Below, in pieces: positions 27,728 through 36,443 of a DNA stretch of 64,000 nt (positions within the stretch are counted from its first letter, which is position 1; each line of letters starts with the position of its first letter). The notes below the pieces were generated by a model, which was given only the letters and a program-made list of their open reading frames with translations, did no database searches and had not been told where the DNA came from. The stretch comes from Hyphomicrobiales bacterium (GTDB lineage Bacteria; Pseudomonadota; Alphaproteobacteria; Rhizobiales; Rhizobiaceae): NCBI GenBank assembly GCA_900473185.1, contig UCKU01000002.1:105926-169925 (forward strand), given 5' to 3'. The position numbers and the translations under genes were made by a program.

Positions 27728-29245
27728 ATGACGACGTGGAAATCGCCCGCGCTTTCCAGTGATGCCTTTTTGGCGCCACGCCGTTGGGTGCGCCGCTTCC
27801 TGCTGCTGTCGGCCTGCGCCGTCGCGCTGAACGGCTGCGAGTCGTTGATCCAACAATCCTATCAGCCGACCGTCGGCCCTTCGTCTAATCCGCAAATCGT
27901 CGACGAAGTGCAGAAGAACGATCCGCGCGCCGCCATGGGCGCCCGCGAGCATCCGCGCATCGTCGCGAGTTATGGCGGAGAGTATAAGGACGCCAAGACC
28001 GAGCGCCTCGTCGCCCGCATCGCCGGCGCGCTGACGGCCGTCTCGGAAAATCCGAGCCAGTCCTACCGCATCACCATCCTGAACTCGCCCGCTATCAACG
28101 CCTTCGCGCTGCCGGGCGGGTATCTCTATGTCACTCGCGGCCTGCTGGCGCTCGCCAACGATGCCTCGGAAGTCGCGGCCGTGCTGTCACACGAGATGGG
28201 CCACGTCACCGCAAACCATGGCATCGAGCGGCAGAAGCGCGAAGAGGCCGAAGTCATTGCCAGCCGCGTCGTCGCCGAAGTGCTGTCGAGCGATATAGCC
28301 GGCAAACAGGCGCTTGCCCGCGGCAAGCTGCGTCTTGCCGCCTTCTCTCGTCAGCAGGAACTGCAGGCCGACGTCATCGGCGTACGCATGCTCGGCGAAG
28401 CCGGCTATGATCCTTATGCCGCAGCCCGTTTCCTCGACTCCATGGCCGCTTACAGCCGCTTCATGTCGGTCGATCCCGAGGCCGACCAGAGCCTGGACTT
28501 CCTGTCGAGCCATCCGAATTCCGCCCAGCGCATCGAGCTTGCCCGCAGCCACGCTCGCGCCTTCGGCCAGGAAGGCTCAGTCGGCGACAAGGGCCGTGGC
28601 TACTATCTCGATGGCATCGATGGCCTTCTCTACGGCGACAGTCCGGAAGAGGGCTATGTACGCGGCCAGACCTTCCTGCACGGCGGCCTCGGCATCCGCT
28701 TCGACGTGCCGCCCGACTTCAGCATCGACAACAAGGTCGAAGCCGTCATGGCAACCGGCCCGAACGATATCGCCATCCGCTTCGACGGCGTGGCCGACAA
28801 CCAGAACCAGAGCCTGACGAATTACATTTCCAGCGGCTGGGTTACCGGCCTCGATCCCTCGACCATCCAGCCGATCAACGTCAATGGCATGGAGGCTGCG
28901 ACCGCGCGCGCCACTGCCGACCGTTGGGACTTCGATGTCACTGTCATCAGAAACAACAATCAGATCTTCCGCTTTCTGACGGCGGTGCCGAAAGGCAGCC
29001 CGTCGCTGGAGCCGACAGCAGACGTTCTGCGCGCAAGCTTCCGCCGCATGACGCCGGACGAAGCCGCTTCGCTGAAACCGCTGCGCGTACGGGTGGTTAC
29101 AGTCCGCCCAGGCGAGAACATCACCACGCTCGCTTCCCGCATGATGGGTACCGATCGCAAGCTTGATCTCTTCAAACTGATCAACGCCCTGCCAACGGGC
29201 GCTGCCGTTTCTCCCGGCGACCGCGTGAAGATCATCTCCGAATAA
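27728..29245 (+). CDS. M48-family metallopeptidase lipoprotein
   Basis: 505 aa from ATG 27728. The N-terminus is a lipoprotein signal (RRFLLLSACAVALNG-C, lipobox Cys near residue 37). The zinc site HEMGH is at 155-159, with the third ligand in QELQADVIGVRML. A C-terminal unit (last 60 residues, VVTVRPGENITTLASRM...LINAL...PGDRVKII) resembles a LysM-like/YfgC-linked module. This is the BepA-type plan: an outer-membrane-anchored protease/chaperone for barrel assembly. ATG 27701 in the same frame is an alternative start. Confidence 0.9.
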   Translation: MTTWKSPALSSDAFLAPRRWVRRFLLLSACAVALNGCESLIQQSYQPTVGPSSNPQIVDEVQKNDPRAAMGAREHPRIVASYGGEYKDAKTERLVARIAGALTAVSENPSQSYRITILNSPAINAFALPGGYLYVTRGLLALANDASEVAAVLSHEMGHVTANHGIERQKREEAEVIASRVVAEVLSSDIAGKQALARGKLRLAAFSRQQELQADVIGVRMLGEAGYDPYAAARFLDSMAAYSRFMSVDPEADQSLDFLSSHPNSAQRIELARSHARAFGQEGSVGDKGRGYYLDGIDGLLYGDSPEEGYVRGQTFLHGGLGIRFDVPPDFSIDNKVEAVMATGPNDIAIRFDGVADNQNQSLTNYISSGWVTGLDPSTIQPINVNGMEAATARATADRWDFDVTVIRNNNQIFRFLTAVPKGSPSLEPTADVLRASFRRMTPDEAASLKPLRVRVVTVRPGENITTLASRMMGTDRKLDLFKLINALPTGAAVSPGDRVKIISE

Positions 29246-29250
29246 AAGAA

Positions 29251-29270
29251 GGCCCGGCTTATGCCGGGCC
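29251..29270. terminator. Shared terminator of the M48 gene and rpoH2
   Basis: Stem GGCCCGGC / GCCGGGCC with loop TTAT. On the minus strand it is followed by TTCTTTTATT, so it best serves rpoH2; convergent transcription from the M48 gene also meets it. Confidence 0.8.
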
Positions 29271-29298
29271 AGTCTGTGCTGCTGGGGAGTAATTCCTG

Positions 29299-30162
29299 TC
29301 AGGCATAGGCTGCCATGTGCGGATCGGCACTGACGAGCGCCGTGCGAAGCTTTTCCATCGCCCGGCTTTCGATCTGGCGCACGCGCTCTTTGGAAATACC
29401 GAGGTCGGCGCCGAGTTCTTCGAGCGTTGCCCCGTCTTCGGCGAGGCGCCGCGCGCTGATGATCTTCATTTCACGCTCGTTGAGATGCTTGAGGGCAGAG
29501 GCAAGCCAGACGCGCCGGCGTTCGCCGTCGATCATGTTCGAGACCTGCTCATCCGGCAGTGGTTCGTCGCTGACGAGGAAATCCATCTTTTCTGCACTGT
29601 CGGCATCACCCGAGACGGAAGGCGCCTGCAACGAGGCGTCATTGCCGGAAAGGCGCGCGTCCATGGTCTGCACGTCGGCAAGGCTGACACCGAGGGCAGC
29701 GGCGATTTCCTGATGAATGGATTGCAGTGTCAGCTGCGTATCGCCCTTGGCAAGCTTGGCGCGCAGGCGCCGCAGATTGAAGAACAGTGCCTTCTGGGCC
29801 GAACTCGTACCACCGCGCACGATCGACCAATTGCGCAGGATATAGTCCTGGATCGAGGCGCGGATCCACCAGCTTGCATAGGTGGAAAAGCGCACATCGC
29901 GCGCCGGTTCGAACCGGGCCGCGGCCTCCAGAAGCCCGACATAGCCTTCCTGCACGAGATCGCTCATCGGCAGGCCGAAATTGCGGAACTTGCCCGCCAT
30001 GGAAATGACGAGGCGCATATGCGCCATGGCGATCTGGTTGCGAGCGCCGCGGTCCTCATGATCCTTCCAGCGGATGGCCAGATTGTGTTCTTCTTCACGA
30101 GCAAGATAGGGAGCCGCCATTGCTATTTTGATCATGCGCCGATCTGCAGACATGTTCTTCAT
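29299..30162 (-). CDS. rpoH2: RNA polymerase sigma factor RpoH2 (sigma-32 family)
   Basis: 287 aa. Sigma region 2 is intact (MAHMRLVISMAGKFRNFG, DLVQEGYVGLLEAAARFEP, RFSTYASWWIRASIQDYILRNW), then the RpoH-box-like stretch RGGTSSAQKALFFNLRRLR, and region 4 helix-turn-helix ATLEELGADLGISKERVRQIE. The start MKNMSADRRMIKIAMAAPYL is the RpoH2 type of rhizobia rather than the RpoH1 type. In Sinorhizobium RpoH2 serves late general stress and is itself activated by the RpoE2 cascade. Ribosome site AGGAGAG precedes ATG 30162. An RpoE2-type promoter for a small gene lies just upstream. Confidence 0.93.
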   Translation of the reverse strand: MKNMSADRRMIKIAMAAPYLAREEEHNLAIRWKDHEDRGARNQIAMAHMRLVISMAGKFRNFGLPMSDLVQEGYVGLLEAAARFEPARDVRFSTYASWWIRASIQDYILRNWSIVRGGTSSAQKALFFNLRRLRAKLAKGDTQLTLQSIHQEIAAALGVSLADVQTMDARLSGNDASLQAPSVSGDADSAEKMDFLVSDEPLPDEQVSNMIDGERRRVWLASALKHLNEREMKIISARRLAEDGATLEELGADLGISKERVRQIESRAMEKLRTALVSADPHMAAYA

Positions 30163-30262
30163 ATCGCTCTCCTAAATGGGCCACGTGCCTAAAAATGAAC
30201 AAGCAAACATCGTTTCCGGAACATCGCTGCTCCGGAGCAAACTAGGGTCTTGAATGCATAAA

Positions 30263-30293
30263 GGCCTCCTCCTGGACTTTTCAGGAGGAGGCC
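30263..30293 (-). terminator. Terminator after the 31-codon ORF
   Basis: Perfect 12-bp stem GGCCTCCTCCTG / CAGGAGGAGGCC, 7-nt loop. On the minus strand TTTAT follows. The stem starts inside the last codons of the small gene at 30376-30281. Confidence 0.8.
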
Positions 30294-30376
30294 CTATCTC
30301 TCGTCATGTGCCGCCAAGACGGCAGGGGTTGGATCTGTTTCTTGAGATTGCCGGAAAGGCAAATTCTGGAAATCAT
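30281..30376 (-). CDS. Small 31-residue protein, probable general-stress gene
   Basis: A frame starting at ATG 30376 encodes MISRICLSGNLKKQIQPLP followed by SWRHMTRDRASS (31 aa). A strong ribosome site GAGGAG lies 6-8 nt upstream, an RpoE2/EcfG-type promoter lies 88 nt upstream, and a perfect terminator begins in the final codons. These three signals in order argue that it is a real transcription unit. The peptide is basic, with no membrane segment. I do not recognise the family. A regulatory RNA with an incidental frame is the main alternative. Confidence 0.6.
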   Translation of the reverse strand: MISRICLSGNLKKQIQPLPSWRHMTRDRASS

Positions 30377-30463
30377 GATCCGCTCCTCATCGAACGTTGA
30401 CAGCTTCGGCGGAAGTCAAACCGAGCGTTATGGGCTCCGGTTATGTCCGCATTACTGTGTATG

Positions 30464-30488
30464 AACGTCGCAGCGGCGAAAAAGTTCC
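30464..30488 (-). promoter_or_regulatory. RpoE2/EcfG-type promoter
   Basis: Minus strand reads GGAAC (30488-30484), 18 bases, then TT (30465-30464) within CGTT. This is the GGAAC-N18/19-TT pattern of the alphaproteobacterial general stress sigma factor. It points at the 31-codon ORF, and possibly through its terminator to rpoH2. Confidence 0.75.
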
Positions 30489-30491
30489 AAT

Positions 30492-30521
30492 AAAAAACCC
30501 GGCACCAAGGCCGGGTTTTTT
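30492..30521. terminator. Bidirectional terminator of carD
   Basis: A-tract, CCCGGC / GCCGGG stem with a 6-nt loop, T-tract. It is 23 bp beyond the carD stop. Confidence 0.92.
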
Positions 30522-30543
30522 TATCTGCAAAAACAATGCGCTA

Positions 30544-31116
30544 TTAAGCGGCTTCGTCCTGCGAGTCGTCTTCCTCGATTACCTTGCCACGCTTCGGACC
30601 CTTGTTGAGATTGGTCTCGACGAGGCGAACTGCTTCCGTTTCAGACATCTTGTTGACGGCAGCGATTTCGCGAGCCATGCGGTCGAGGGCAGCTTCATAG
30701 AGCTGACGCTCGGAATAGGACTGCTCCGGCTGGTTCTCGGCACGGTAAAGATCGCGAACGACTTCTGCGATGGAAATCAGATCGCCGGAATTGATCTTGG
30801 CATCATATTCCTGGGCGCGGCGGGACCACATGGTGCGCTTGACGCGAGCCTTGCCCTGCACGACCTTGAGGGCGCGCTCGACGAAGTCGGTCTCGGAAAG
30901 CTTGCGCATGCCGATGCTCATGGCCTTCGCGACCGGAACCTTCAGACGCATCTTGTCCTTTTCGAAATCGATGACGAAAAGTTCAAGCTTCATGCCGGCG
31001 ACTTCTTGCTCTTCGATAGCCGTGATGGTACCGACGCCATGTGCGGGGTACACGATCGATTCACCAGTCTTGAAGCCGTGACGTGCGGTAGAAGGTTTTT
31101 TCTGCTGGGTGGTCAT
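30544..31116 (-). CDS. CarD/CdnL-family RNA polymerase-binding regulator
   Basis: 190 aa from ATG 31116 (MTTQQKKPSTARHG). N-terminal RNA-polymerase-interacting domain: FKTGESIVYPAHGVGTITAIEEQEVAGMKLELFVIDFE; then a helical DNA-contacting domain with RTMWSRRAQEYDAKINSGD and a conserved Trp. CarD/CdnL proteins stabilise the open complex at rRNA and other promoters. The acidic tail (EEDDSQDEAA) is normal for alphaproteobacteria. Monocistronic. Confidence 0.92.
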   Translation of the reverse strand: MTTQQKKPSTARHGFKTGESIVYPAHGVGTITAIEEQEVAGMKLELFVIDFEKDKMRLKVPVAKAMSIGMRKLSETDFVERALKVVQGKARVKRTMWSRRAQEYDAKINSGDLISIAEVVRDLYRAENQPEQSYSERQLYEAALDRMAREIAAVNKMSETEAVRLVETNLNKGPKRGKVIEEDDSQDEAA

Positions 31117-31513
31117 TCTAATCAAAAACTCCCTGTTACGCTACCGGCGGCGGCCGGAGCCGGGTCAGTCAGGCCCGGATGAGACGGTTAGATCCGTCGG
31201 GTGACTTCACTCTGGTTCCACCAGACAGAAGCAAAAGGTATCCTTGCGCGCGATCTTGGGATCCGACAGCTCAAGTTATTGATATGTCACGGAAACCGCG
31301 TACGGATTTGTTTTACTTTCGTGATGGTTTTGGGCATGCGTCATGCCACAAATGGAACAGTGTGGTGAACGTATCACAAAAATATGAGGAAATCAATAAT
31401 TTGCTTAACGTGAGTCATGTGGGCAACACATAGCCCCCATGTGACTCACGCGTAATTTGAAACGTTTAAGCTGCCGCTGAACCCGGTTTCAACGGCACCG
31501 TACGTCGAAATTT
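31117..31513. other. Intergenic region between carD and fdxA with an inverted repeat
   Basis: About 400 bp, AT-rich for this genome between 31270 and 31420; it holds the carD promoter. At 31410-31449 GTGAGTCA and TGACTCAC form an 8-bp stem with further internal pairing. The hairpin lies downstream of fdxA without a T run. An 84-codon plus-strand frame crosses the region but looks random. Confidence 0.5.
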
Positions 31514-31852
<339 letters not shown>

Positions 31853-32047
31853 GAAGAACTCCAGGATTTCCACGCGGGCGGGGCCGGGCAACCTGGAACG
31901 TCGCGCCTGTCCCCTAAGCCGGAGAGAAAGCGTGGACAGGCTTGGGAGGCAAGCACGCTACCCGGCAGGTTGTGTGTCACGTATCGGCTTTACAGCAGGA
32001 TTTCAAGGACAAACGATCTTCGAAAAGCTGACGGCAGGAAGAGTTTT

Positions 32048-32452
32048 CTAATCCTCGTCCGACATCAGCCTGTCGATTGCGCGCCGTTCCTTTTTCGTCG
32101 GTCTTCCAGAGCCCGTGGCCCGAATAGCCTGCTCATAGGGCGTGAGGCGTTTTGCCACATCCGGAGGCGGCGACAGATCCTCATAGAGCAGCTTCGCCTC
32201 CTCGTAGGGTCCGCGCCGCTCGCCCGGCAGCCGGACAACGAGAATGGCGTCCCGCCGCTCCAGCCTCAGCTCGACGCGATCGCCCACCTTGACCATCTGG
32301 CTCGGCTGCGTACAGCGTGCGCCATTAATGCTGACGTGACCGGATTGGATATGGCTCTGCGCCAACGAGCGCGATTTCACCATGCGTGCGAAGAACAGCC
32401 ATTTGTCGATGCGCTGGCGCGAACCGCTCCCTGGCTGTGTCTCTCCACTCAT
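32048..32452 (-). CDS. S4-domain RNA-binding protein (Hsp15/HslR-like)
   Basis: 134 aa. The N-terminal S4 domain reads RIDKWLFFARMVKSRSLAQS and GHVSINGARCTQPSQMVKVGDRVEL; the C-terminal half is basic and charged. Heat-shock protein Hsp15 binds stalled 50S subunits carrying peptidyl-tRNA. It starts two bases after the helicase stop, so it is co-transcribed with that RNA helicase. Confidence 0.9.
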   Translation of the reverse strand: MSGETQPGSGSRQRIDKWLFFARMVKSRSLAQSHIQSGHVSINGARCTQPSQMVKVGDRVELRLERRDAILVVRLPGERRGPYEEAKLLYEDLSPPPDVAKRLTPYEQAIRATGSGRPTKKERRAIDRLMSDED

Positions 32453-32454
32453 GA

Positions 32455-35400
32455 CTACTTCTTCATCTGCTCCTTGAGCGCTGCAAGCTTGGCAAAGGGC
32501 GAATCCGGATCGATCGGCTTCTCCTTGCGCGGTGGCTTGGCCTCGAAGCGCAGCGGCTGCGAATTGCCGCGGTTGTTGTTACGGTCGTTGCGATCGCCAC
32601 GATCCTTGCGGTCCTGACGGTCGCCGCGCTGCTCGTTGCGGTCATTACGCGCATGCTGAGGCCTGCCCCCATCACGATTGCCGCCTTCCCGGTTACCGTC
32701 GCGATTGCCGCCATCCCGGTTGCGGTTGTTGTTGCGATTGCCGTCCCGGCTCTCGCCGCCTTCAGCACCGCCCTGGCGGCGATTGTTACGCTCACCGCGG
32801 TCCTGACCCTGGCCTTGGCCCTGTCCGCCGCGGCGGTCGCCATGGCCGCGCGCTTGGCGCTGGTTTTCGTTGCGGCCACCGAGGCGCCACAGGAGAACCG
32901 GCTTCGGTTCTGCTGCCTCAGCTTCAGCCTCGCCTGCTTCAGTCGTACCTTCGGCAGATGCAGGCGTTTCCGCAGCCACGGATGCGGCTTCGACGGCAGG
33001 CGTTTCTTCCAAAGCGCCATCTGCGTCGTCATGATCCGCCTTTTCAGCAGTTTCCTCTGCTGCAGCCTCGGTCGTCGTCGCCGCGGGAGCGGATGCCACA
33101 TCCTGCGTTGCGAGGAATGCGGCCGCCTCTTCGGCCTTCACGGCATCGGCGCGGTAGCCGAGACCCTTGAGAATCTCTTCCATGTCTTCGAGCGTCGCGC
33201 CGAGAATGGATAGCATCGCCGTCGTCGTCGTGAAGCGGCGACCGTCATAGGCGCCTTCCGGACGCGTGCCCTGACCCGGCTTCCACTGCAGGAGCGGACG
33301 GATGAGATCGGCAAGACGCTCGAGAATGTCGATGCGCACGGCACGCTTGCCGAGGAAACGGAAGCCTGCGAGCTTGTAGAACATACGCTCGAAGCTCGGA
33401 TCGGTGACCACGGAGGTACGGCCGGCGGCAAGCACCGGAATGAGATCGCCGTAGCCCGGCTTGTCGAGGCCGTCATTCTTCAGCGCCCAGAGCAGGGTGA
33501 TGAGCTCCGCCGGCGCCGGCTTCAGAAGCGCCGGCACGAAGATATGATAAGCGCCGAAGCGAATGCCGTAACGGCGCATGGAGGCGCGCGCATCCTGATC
33601 CAGAGACTTCACTTCTTCCGTCACGTCGCGGCGGAAGAGCACGCCGAGATTCTCGACGAGCTGGAAGGCAAGCCCCTTGGCGAGGCCCTGCAGGTCTTCA
33701 GCGCGCGACAGATCGTCGAGCGGCTTCAGTACCGTGCTGATATGATGATTGACGAAACGCTCGATACGGGCGGCGACATGATCGCGCGCATTGCCCGTGA
33801 GCTGTTCGTCGGCAAGCAGGATAACGCGCGGACGCATCACGTGATCGCTGCCCGAAAGGCGGCCGACGGGATCGCCGAGCCAACGGACGAGTCCATCCGA
33901 GCCGATCGCTAGATCGGCATTGCCTGCGGCATGCAGGCGTGCGGCACGGGCTTCGAATTCAAGCGCGAGCGCCTTTTGCGACGCAGCCTGAACCGCCTTG
34001 GCGTCCGGTCCGTCCGTTCCACCAACAGGCGTAAAACGGAATCCGCTCAACTGCCCCACATGATGTCCTTCAACAAAGACATCGCCATTCACACTGATTT
34101 CAGCTTCCAGCATCGCATTCTCTCTCAGGCGCTTCATGAGCACAGATGTCCTGCGATCAACAAAGCGTTTCGTCAACCTTTCATGTAACGCGTCGGACAA
34201 TCGATCTTCGATTTCCCGCGTCTTTTCCTGCCAGTGTGTCGGATCGGCAAGCCAGCCGGGCCGATTCGATACATAGGTCCAGGTTCTTATCTGCGCGATT
34301 CGCGCCGAAAGCGTGTCAATTTCTCCATCTGTCCGATCCGAACGGTGAACCTGTTCGGCTAGAAACTGCTCGTTCACCGTGCCATAGCGCACTAGATCGG
34401 AAAAGAGGGTAGAAATAAGATCGGCATGTTGCGCAGGCGTTATGCGCCGATAGTCCGGTAGAGCGCAAGCCTCCCAGAGCTTTTCGACCCGCGCCGGCGT
34501 GCTAGCGAGATCAATAATTTCCGGATAGCGCGACAAATGTTCGAGCGCTTGCTGGTCGACGGCCGGCAGCGCCCGGGTCAGACCCGGCACCCTGGGTCCG
34601 GTCTCAAGGCTTGCCCGCAGGGATTGTATCGAAGAAAAATCGAGATCCTTGGTACGCCACTGCAGAACCTTGATATTGTCGAACTCATGGCCCTCGATGC
34701 GTTGCACGAGTTCCTCGTCGAAGGGAGAAACCTGGCCCGTTACGCCAAAGGTTCCGTCACGCACATGACGGCCGGCGCGGCCAGCGATCTGGCCGAGTTC
34801 GCCGGGGTTGAGGTTGCGGAACTGATAACCGTCGAACTTCCGGTCCTGCGCGAAGGCCACATGGTCGACATCGAGATTGAGACCCATGCCGATCGCATCG
34901 GTCGCGACGAGATATTCGACGTCGCCCTCCTGATAGAGCGCGACCTGCGCATTGCGGGTGCGGGGACTGAGCGCGCCGAGCACGACAGCCGCGCCGCCGC
35001 GCTGGCGCCGGATCAGTTCTGCGATCGCATAAACTTCGTCCGCCGAGAAGGCGACGATCGCCGAACGCTGCGGCAGCCGGGTGATCTTCTTCTGCCCGGC
35101 ATAAAGAAGGTGGGAAAGCCGCGGCCGCTCCGTGACCGTAATCCCCGGCAGAAGCTGCTGCAGGATCGGCCGCATGGTGGCTGCACCCAGCAGAAGCGTC
35201 TCCTCGCGGCCGCGCAGATGCAGGATACGATCTGTAAAGATGTGGCCGCGCTCGAGATCTCCAGCAAGCTGCACTTCATCGATAGCGACAAAGGCTGCCT
35301 TGGTTTCCCGTGGCATCGCTTCGACCGTACAGACGGAGAAACGCGCATTCGGCGGCGAGATCTTTTCTTCGCCGGTCACCAGCGCCACGTTCTGGGCGCC

Positions 35401-35583
35401 GACCTTTTCGACCACGCGCGTATAGACTTCGCGCGCCAGCAGGCGAAGCGGCAGGCCGATGACACCCGTACCATACGCCACCATGCGTTCGATCGCATAA
35501 TGGGTCTTGCCGGTATTGGTCGGCCCGAGCACCGCGGTCACGCCGCGCCCGCTCAGTATCATCGGCTGCGAAGTCAGGGTCAT
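32455..35583 (-). CDS. SUV3-like DExH RNA helicase with long low-complexity tail
   Basis: 1042 aa from ATG 35583. The helicase core lies in about 5-450: GPTNTGKTHYA (motif I), VAIDEVQLAGD (DEVQ motif II), GAATMRP, VATDAIGMGLNLDVDHV and QIAGRAGRHVRDGTFG (motif VI), as in mitochondrial SUV3. The middle third is a conserved alphaproteobacterial extension. After residue about 850 come an acidic Ala/Glu stretch and then a Gly/Arg/Asn/Asp/Gln-rich tail (NRNRDGGNRDGNREGGNRD and similar), ending in a conserved DPDSPFAKLAALK. Role presumably RNA turnover or ribosome assembly, with the Hsp15-like gene next. An extension upstream to 35718 is in frame but not family-like. Confidence 0.92.
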   Translation of the reverse strand: MTLTSQPMILSGRGVTAVLGPTNTGKTHYAIERMVAYGTGVIGLPLRLLAREVYTRVVEKVGAQNVALVTGEEKISPPNARFSVCTVEAMPRETKAAFVAIDEVQLAGDLERGHIFTDRILHLRGREETLLLGAATMRPILQQLLPGITVTERPRLSHLLYAGQKKITRLPQRSAIVAFSADEVYAIAELIRRQRGGAAVVLGALSPRTRNAQVALYQEGDVEYLVATDAIGMGLNLDVDHVAFAQDRKFDGYQFRNLNPGELGQIAGRAGRHVRDGTFGVTGQVSPFDEELVQRIEGHEFDNIKVLQWRTKDLDFSSIQSLRASLETGPRVPGLTRALPAVDQQALEHLSRYPEIIDLASTPARVEKLWEACALPDYRRITPAQHADLISTLFSDLVRYGTVNEQFLAEQVHRSDRTDGEIDTLSARIAQIRTWTYVSNRPGWLADPTHWQEKTREIEDRLSDALHERLTKRFVDRRTSVLMKRLRENAMLEAEISVNGDVFVEGHHVGQLSGFRFTPVGGTDGPDAKAVQAASQKALALEFEARAARLHAAGNADLAIGSDGLVRWLGDPVGRLSGSDHVMRPRVILLADEQLTGNARDHVAARIERFVNHHISTVLKPLDDLSRAEDLQGLAKGLAFQLVENLGVLFRRDVTEEVKSLDQDARASMRRYGIRFGAYHIFVPALLKPAPAELITLLWALKNDGLDKPGYGDLIPVLAAGRTSVVTDPSFERMFYKLAGFRFLGKRAVRIDILERLADLIRPLLQWKPGQGTRPEGAYDGRRFTTTTAMLSILGATLEDMEEILKGLGYRADAVKAEEAAAFLATQDVASAPAATTTEAAAEETAEKADHDDADGALEETPAVEAASVAAETPASAEGTTEAGEAEAEAAEPKPVLLWRLGGRNENQRQARGHGDRRGGQGQGQGQDRGERNNRRQGGAEGGESRDGNRNNNRNRDGGNRDGNREGGNRDGGRPQHARNDRNEQRGDRQDRKDRGDRNDRNNNRGNSQPLRFEAKPPRKEKPIDPDSPFAKLAALKEQMKK

Positions 35584-35758
35584 GTTCCATGCAAGTGAGG
35601 CGGTGACGCCCCAGGGGTCAAGTCGGAGCTGCGAATGAGGCACAGAACACATGGACAGCCGAAGCTTCAAACGCAAGGGCAGATTTGAAATAGACTTTGG
35701 ATTGAGCACGGAAGTCACAGCCCGCTAAGTCCTTGATTTAAGATTCGGAACAGCTTGA

Positions 35759-35822
35759 GAACGAATCGGAGACGAATCGCTGACTCCGGCTGATTCAGCT
35801 TTTGTTCACGGCTAAGTATTGA
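35759..35822 (+). repeat. GANTC-rich intergenic repeat, copy A
   Basis: GAACGAATCGG-AGACGAATCGCTGA followed, 55 bp from its first base, by GTTCACGGC. This copy has a 10-bp insertion (CTCCGGCTGA region) compared with B and C. Two further GANTC sites lie in the insertion and three just beyond it. Confidence 0.85.
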
Positions 35823-35961
35823 TTTTGAATCGCTTTTTTACACTAGATGCTGAATCTCTAGACTCGCCCGAGAACAAATGCTGGCAACCGCGATTAACAC
35901 TTCTCGCCGCATCGTAAAAACGCAAAGGTCAAGCCCGAAATTAACGCTTCGACCAAAGCCG

Positions 35962-36015
35962 GAACGAATCGGAGACGAATCGCTGATGTAGAGGTTTTCC
36001 CTTTTCGTTCACGGC
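35962..36015 (+). repeat. GANTC-rich intergenic repeat, copy B
   Basis: GAACGAATCGG-AGACGAATCGCTGA then GTTCACGGC 45 bp from the first base. Preceded by CAAAGCCG, as is copy C. Confidence 0.88.
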
Positions 36016-36180
36016 GAGATCTTGTGGGCGCTTTCGCCACCGATCCCAAGATACGGGTTCCGGGTTTGCGCAGCCATTCCAAGCTGTCGGATCGCGTTAA
36101 TCTTTTGCATCCCGAATTTACGGAGCCTTAAACAGACCGGCGCCGGTGGGCCGATAAAAAGTCATGGCTGATCAAAGCCG

Positions 36181-36234
36181 GAACGAATCGCTGACGAATC
36201 GGAGACATTTTCATTTTCCCGCTTTGTTCACCGC
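36181..36234 (+). repeat. GANTC-rich intergenic repeat, copy C
   Basis: GAACGAATCGC-TGACGAATCGGAGA then GTTCACCGC, again 45 bp from the first base. The two half-units (GGAG and GCTG ends) are in swapped order compared with A and B. Confidence 0.88.
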
Positions 36235-36378
36235 AACATATTGTATTCAAAGAAAGTTTTAACCATAATCGAAAAATGCCCGATAGCATTTCGCCGACTT
36301 GCTTTCGCAGGAACCGGCTAAATTCGGCTTCGGCGCAATGGGCGATAACGCCACCGTGATATTCCGAGAGCTTAGCCG

Positions 36379-36405
36379 GGAACAAAAATCGCAAATGCGG
36401 GTTTC
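36379..36405 (+). promoter_or_regulatory. RpoE2/EcfG-type promoter of the DUF3309 operon
   Basis: GGAAC (36379-36383), 18 bases, TT (36402-36403) in GGTTTC. Fits GGAAC-N18/19-TT. Lies 40 bp ahead of the DUF3309 start. Confidence 0.72.
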
Positions 36406-36443
36406 TAGTCCAGTCGAAATGAGAATGAGGCAGGACAAATACC

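Larger units (their letters stand above)
35584..36443. other. Gene-free 860-bp region between the helicase and DUF3309 genes
   Basis: No credible gene on either strand. It contains three copies of a repeat rich in GANTC sites (separate entries), 12 GANTC sites within 35742-36200, and at its right end a general-stress promoter. Composition is more AT-rich than coding DNA nearby. Confidence 0.7.

Noticed and set aside
31179..31433. An 84-codon plus-strand frame between carD and fdxA
   Set aside because: Unusual composition, no ribosome site, overlaps the presumed carD promoter.
35700..36300. Chromosomal replication origin at the GANTC cluster
   Set aside because: No hemE, dnaA or parAB nearby and no full DnaA boxes (TTATCCACA type); kept only as a possible methylation-controlled region.
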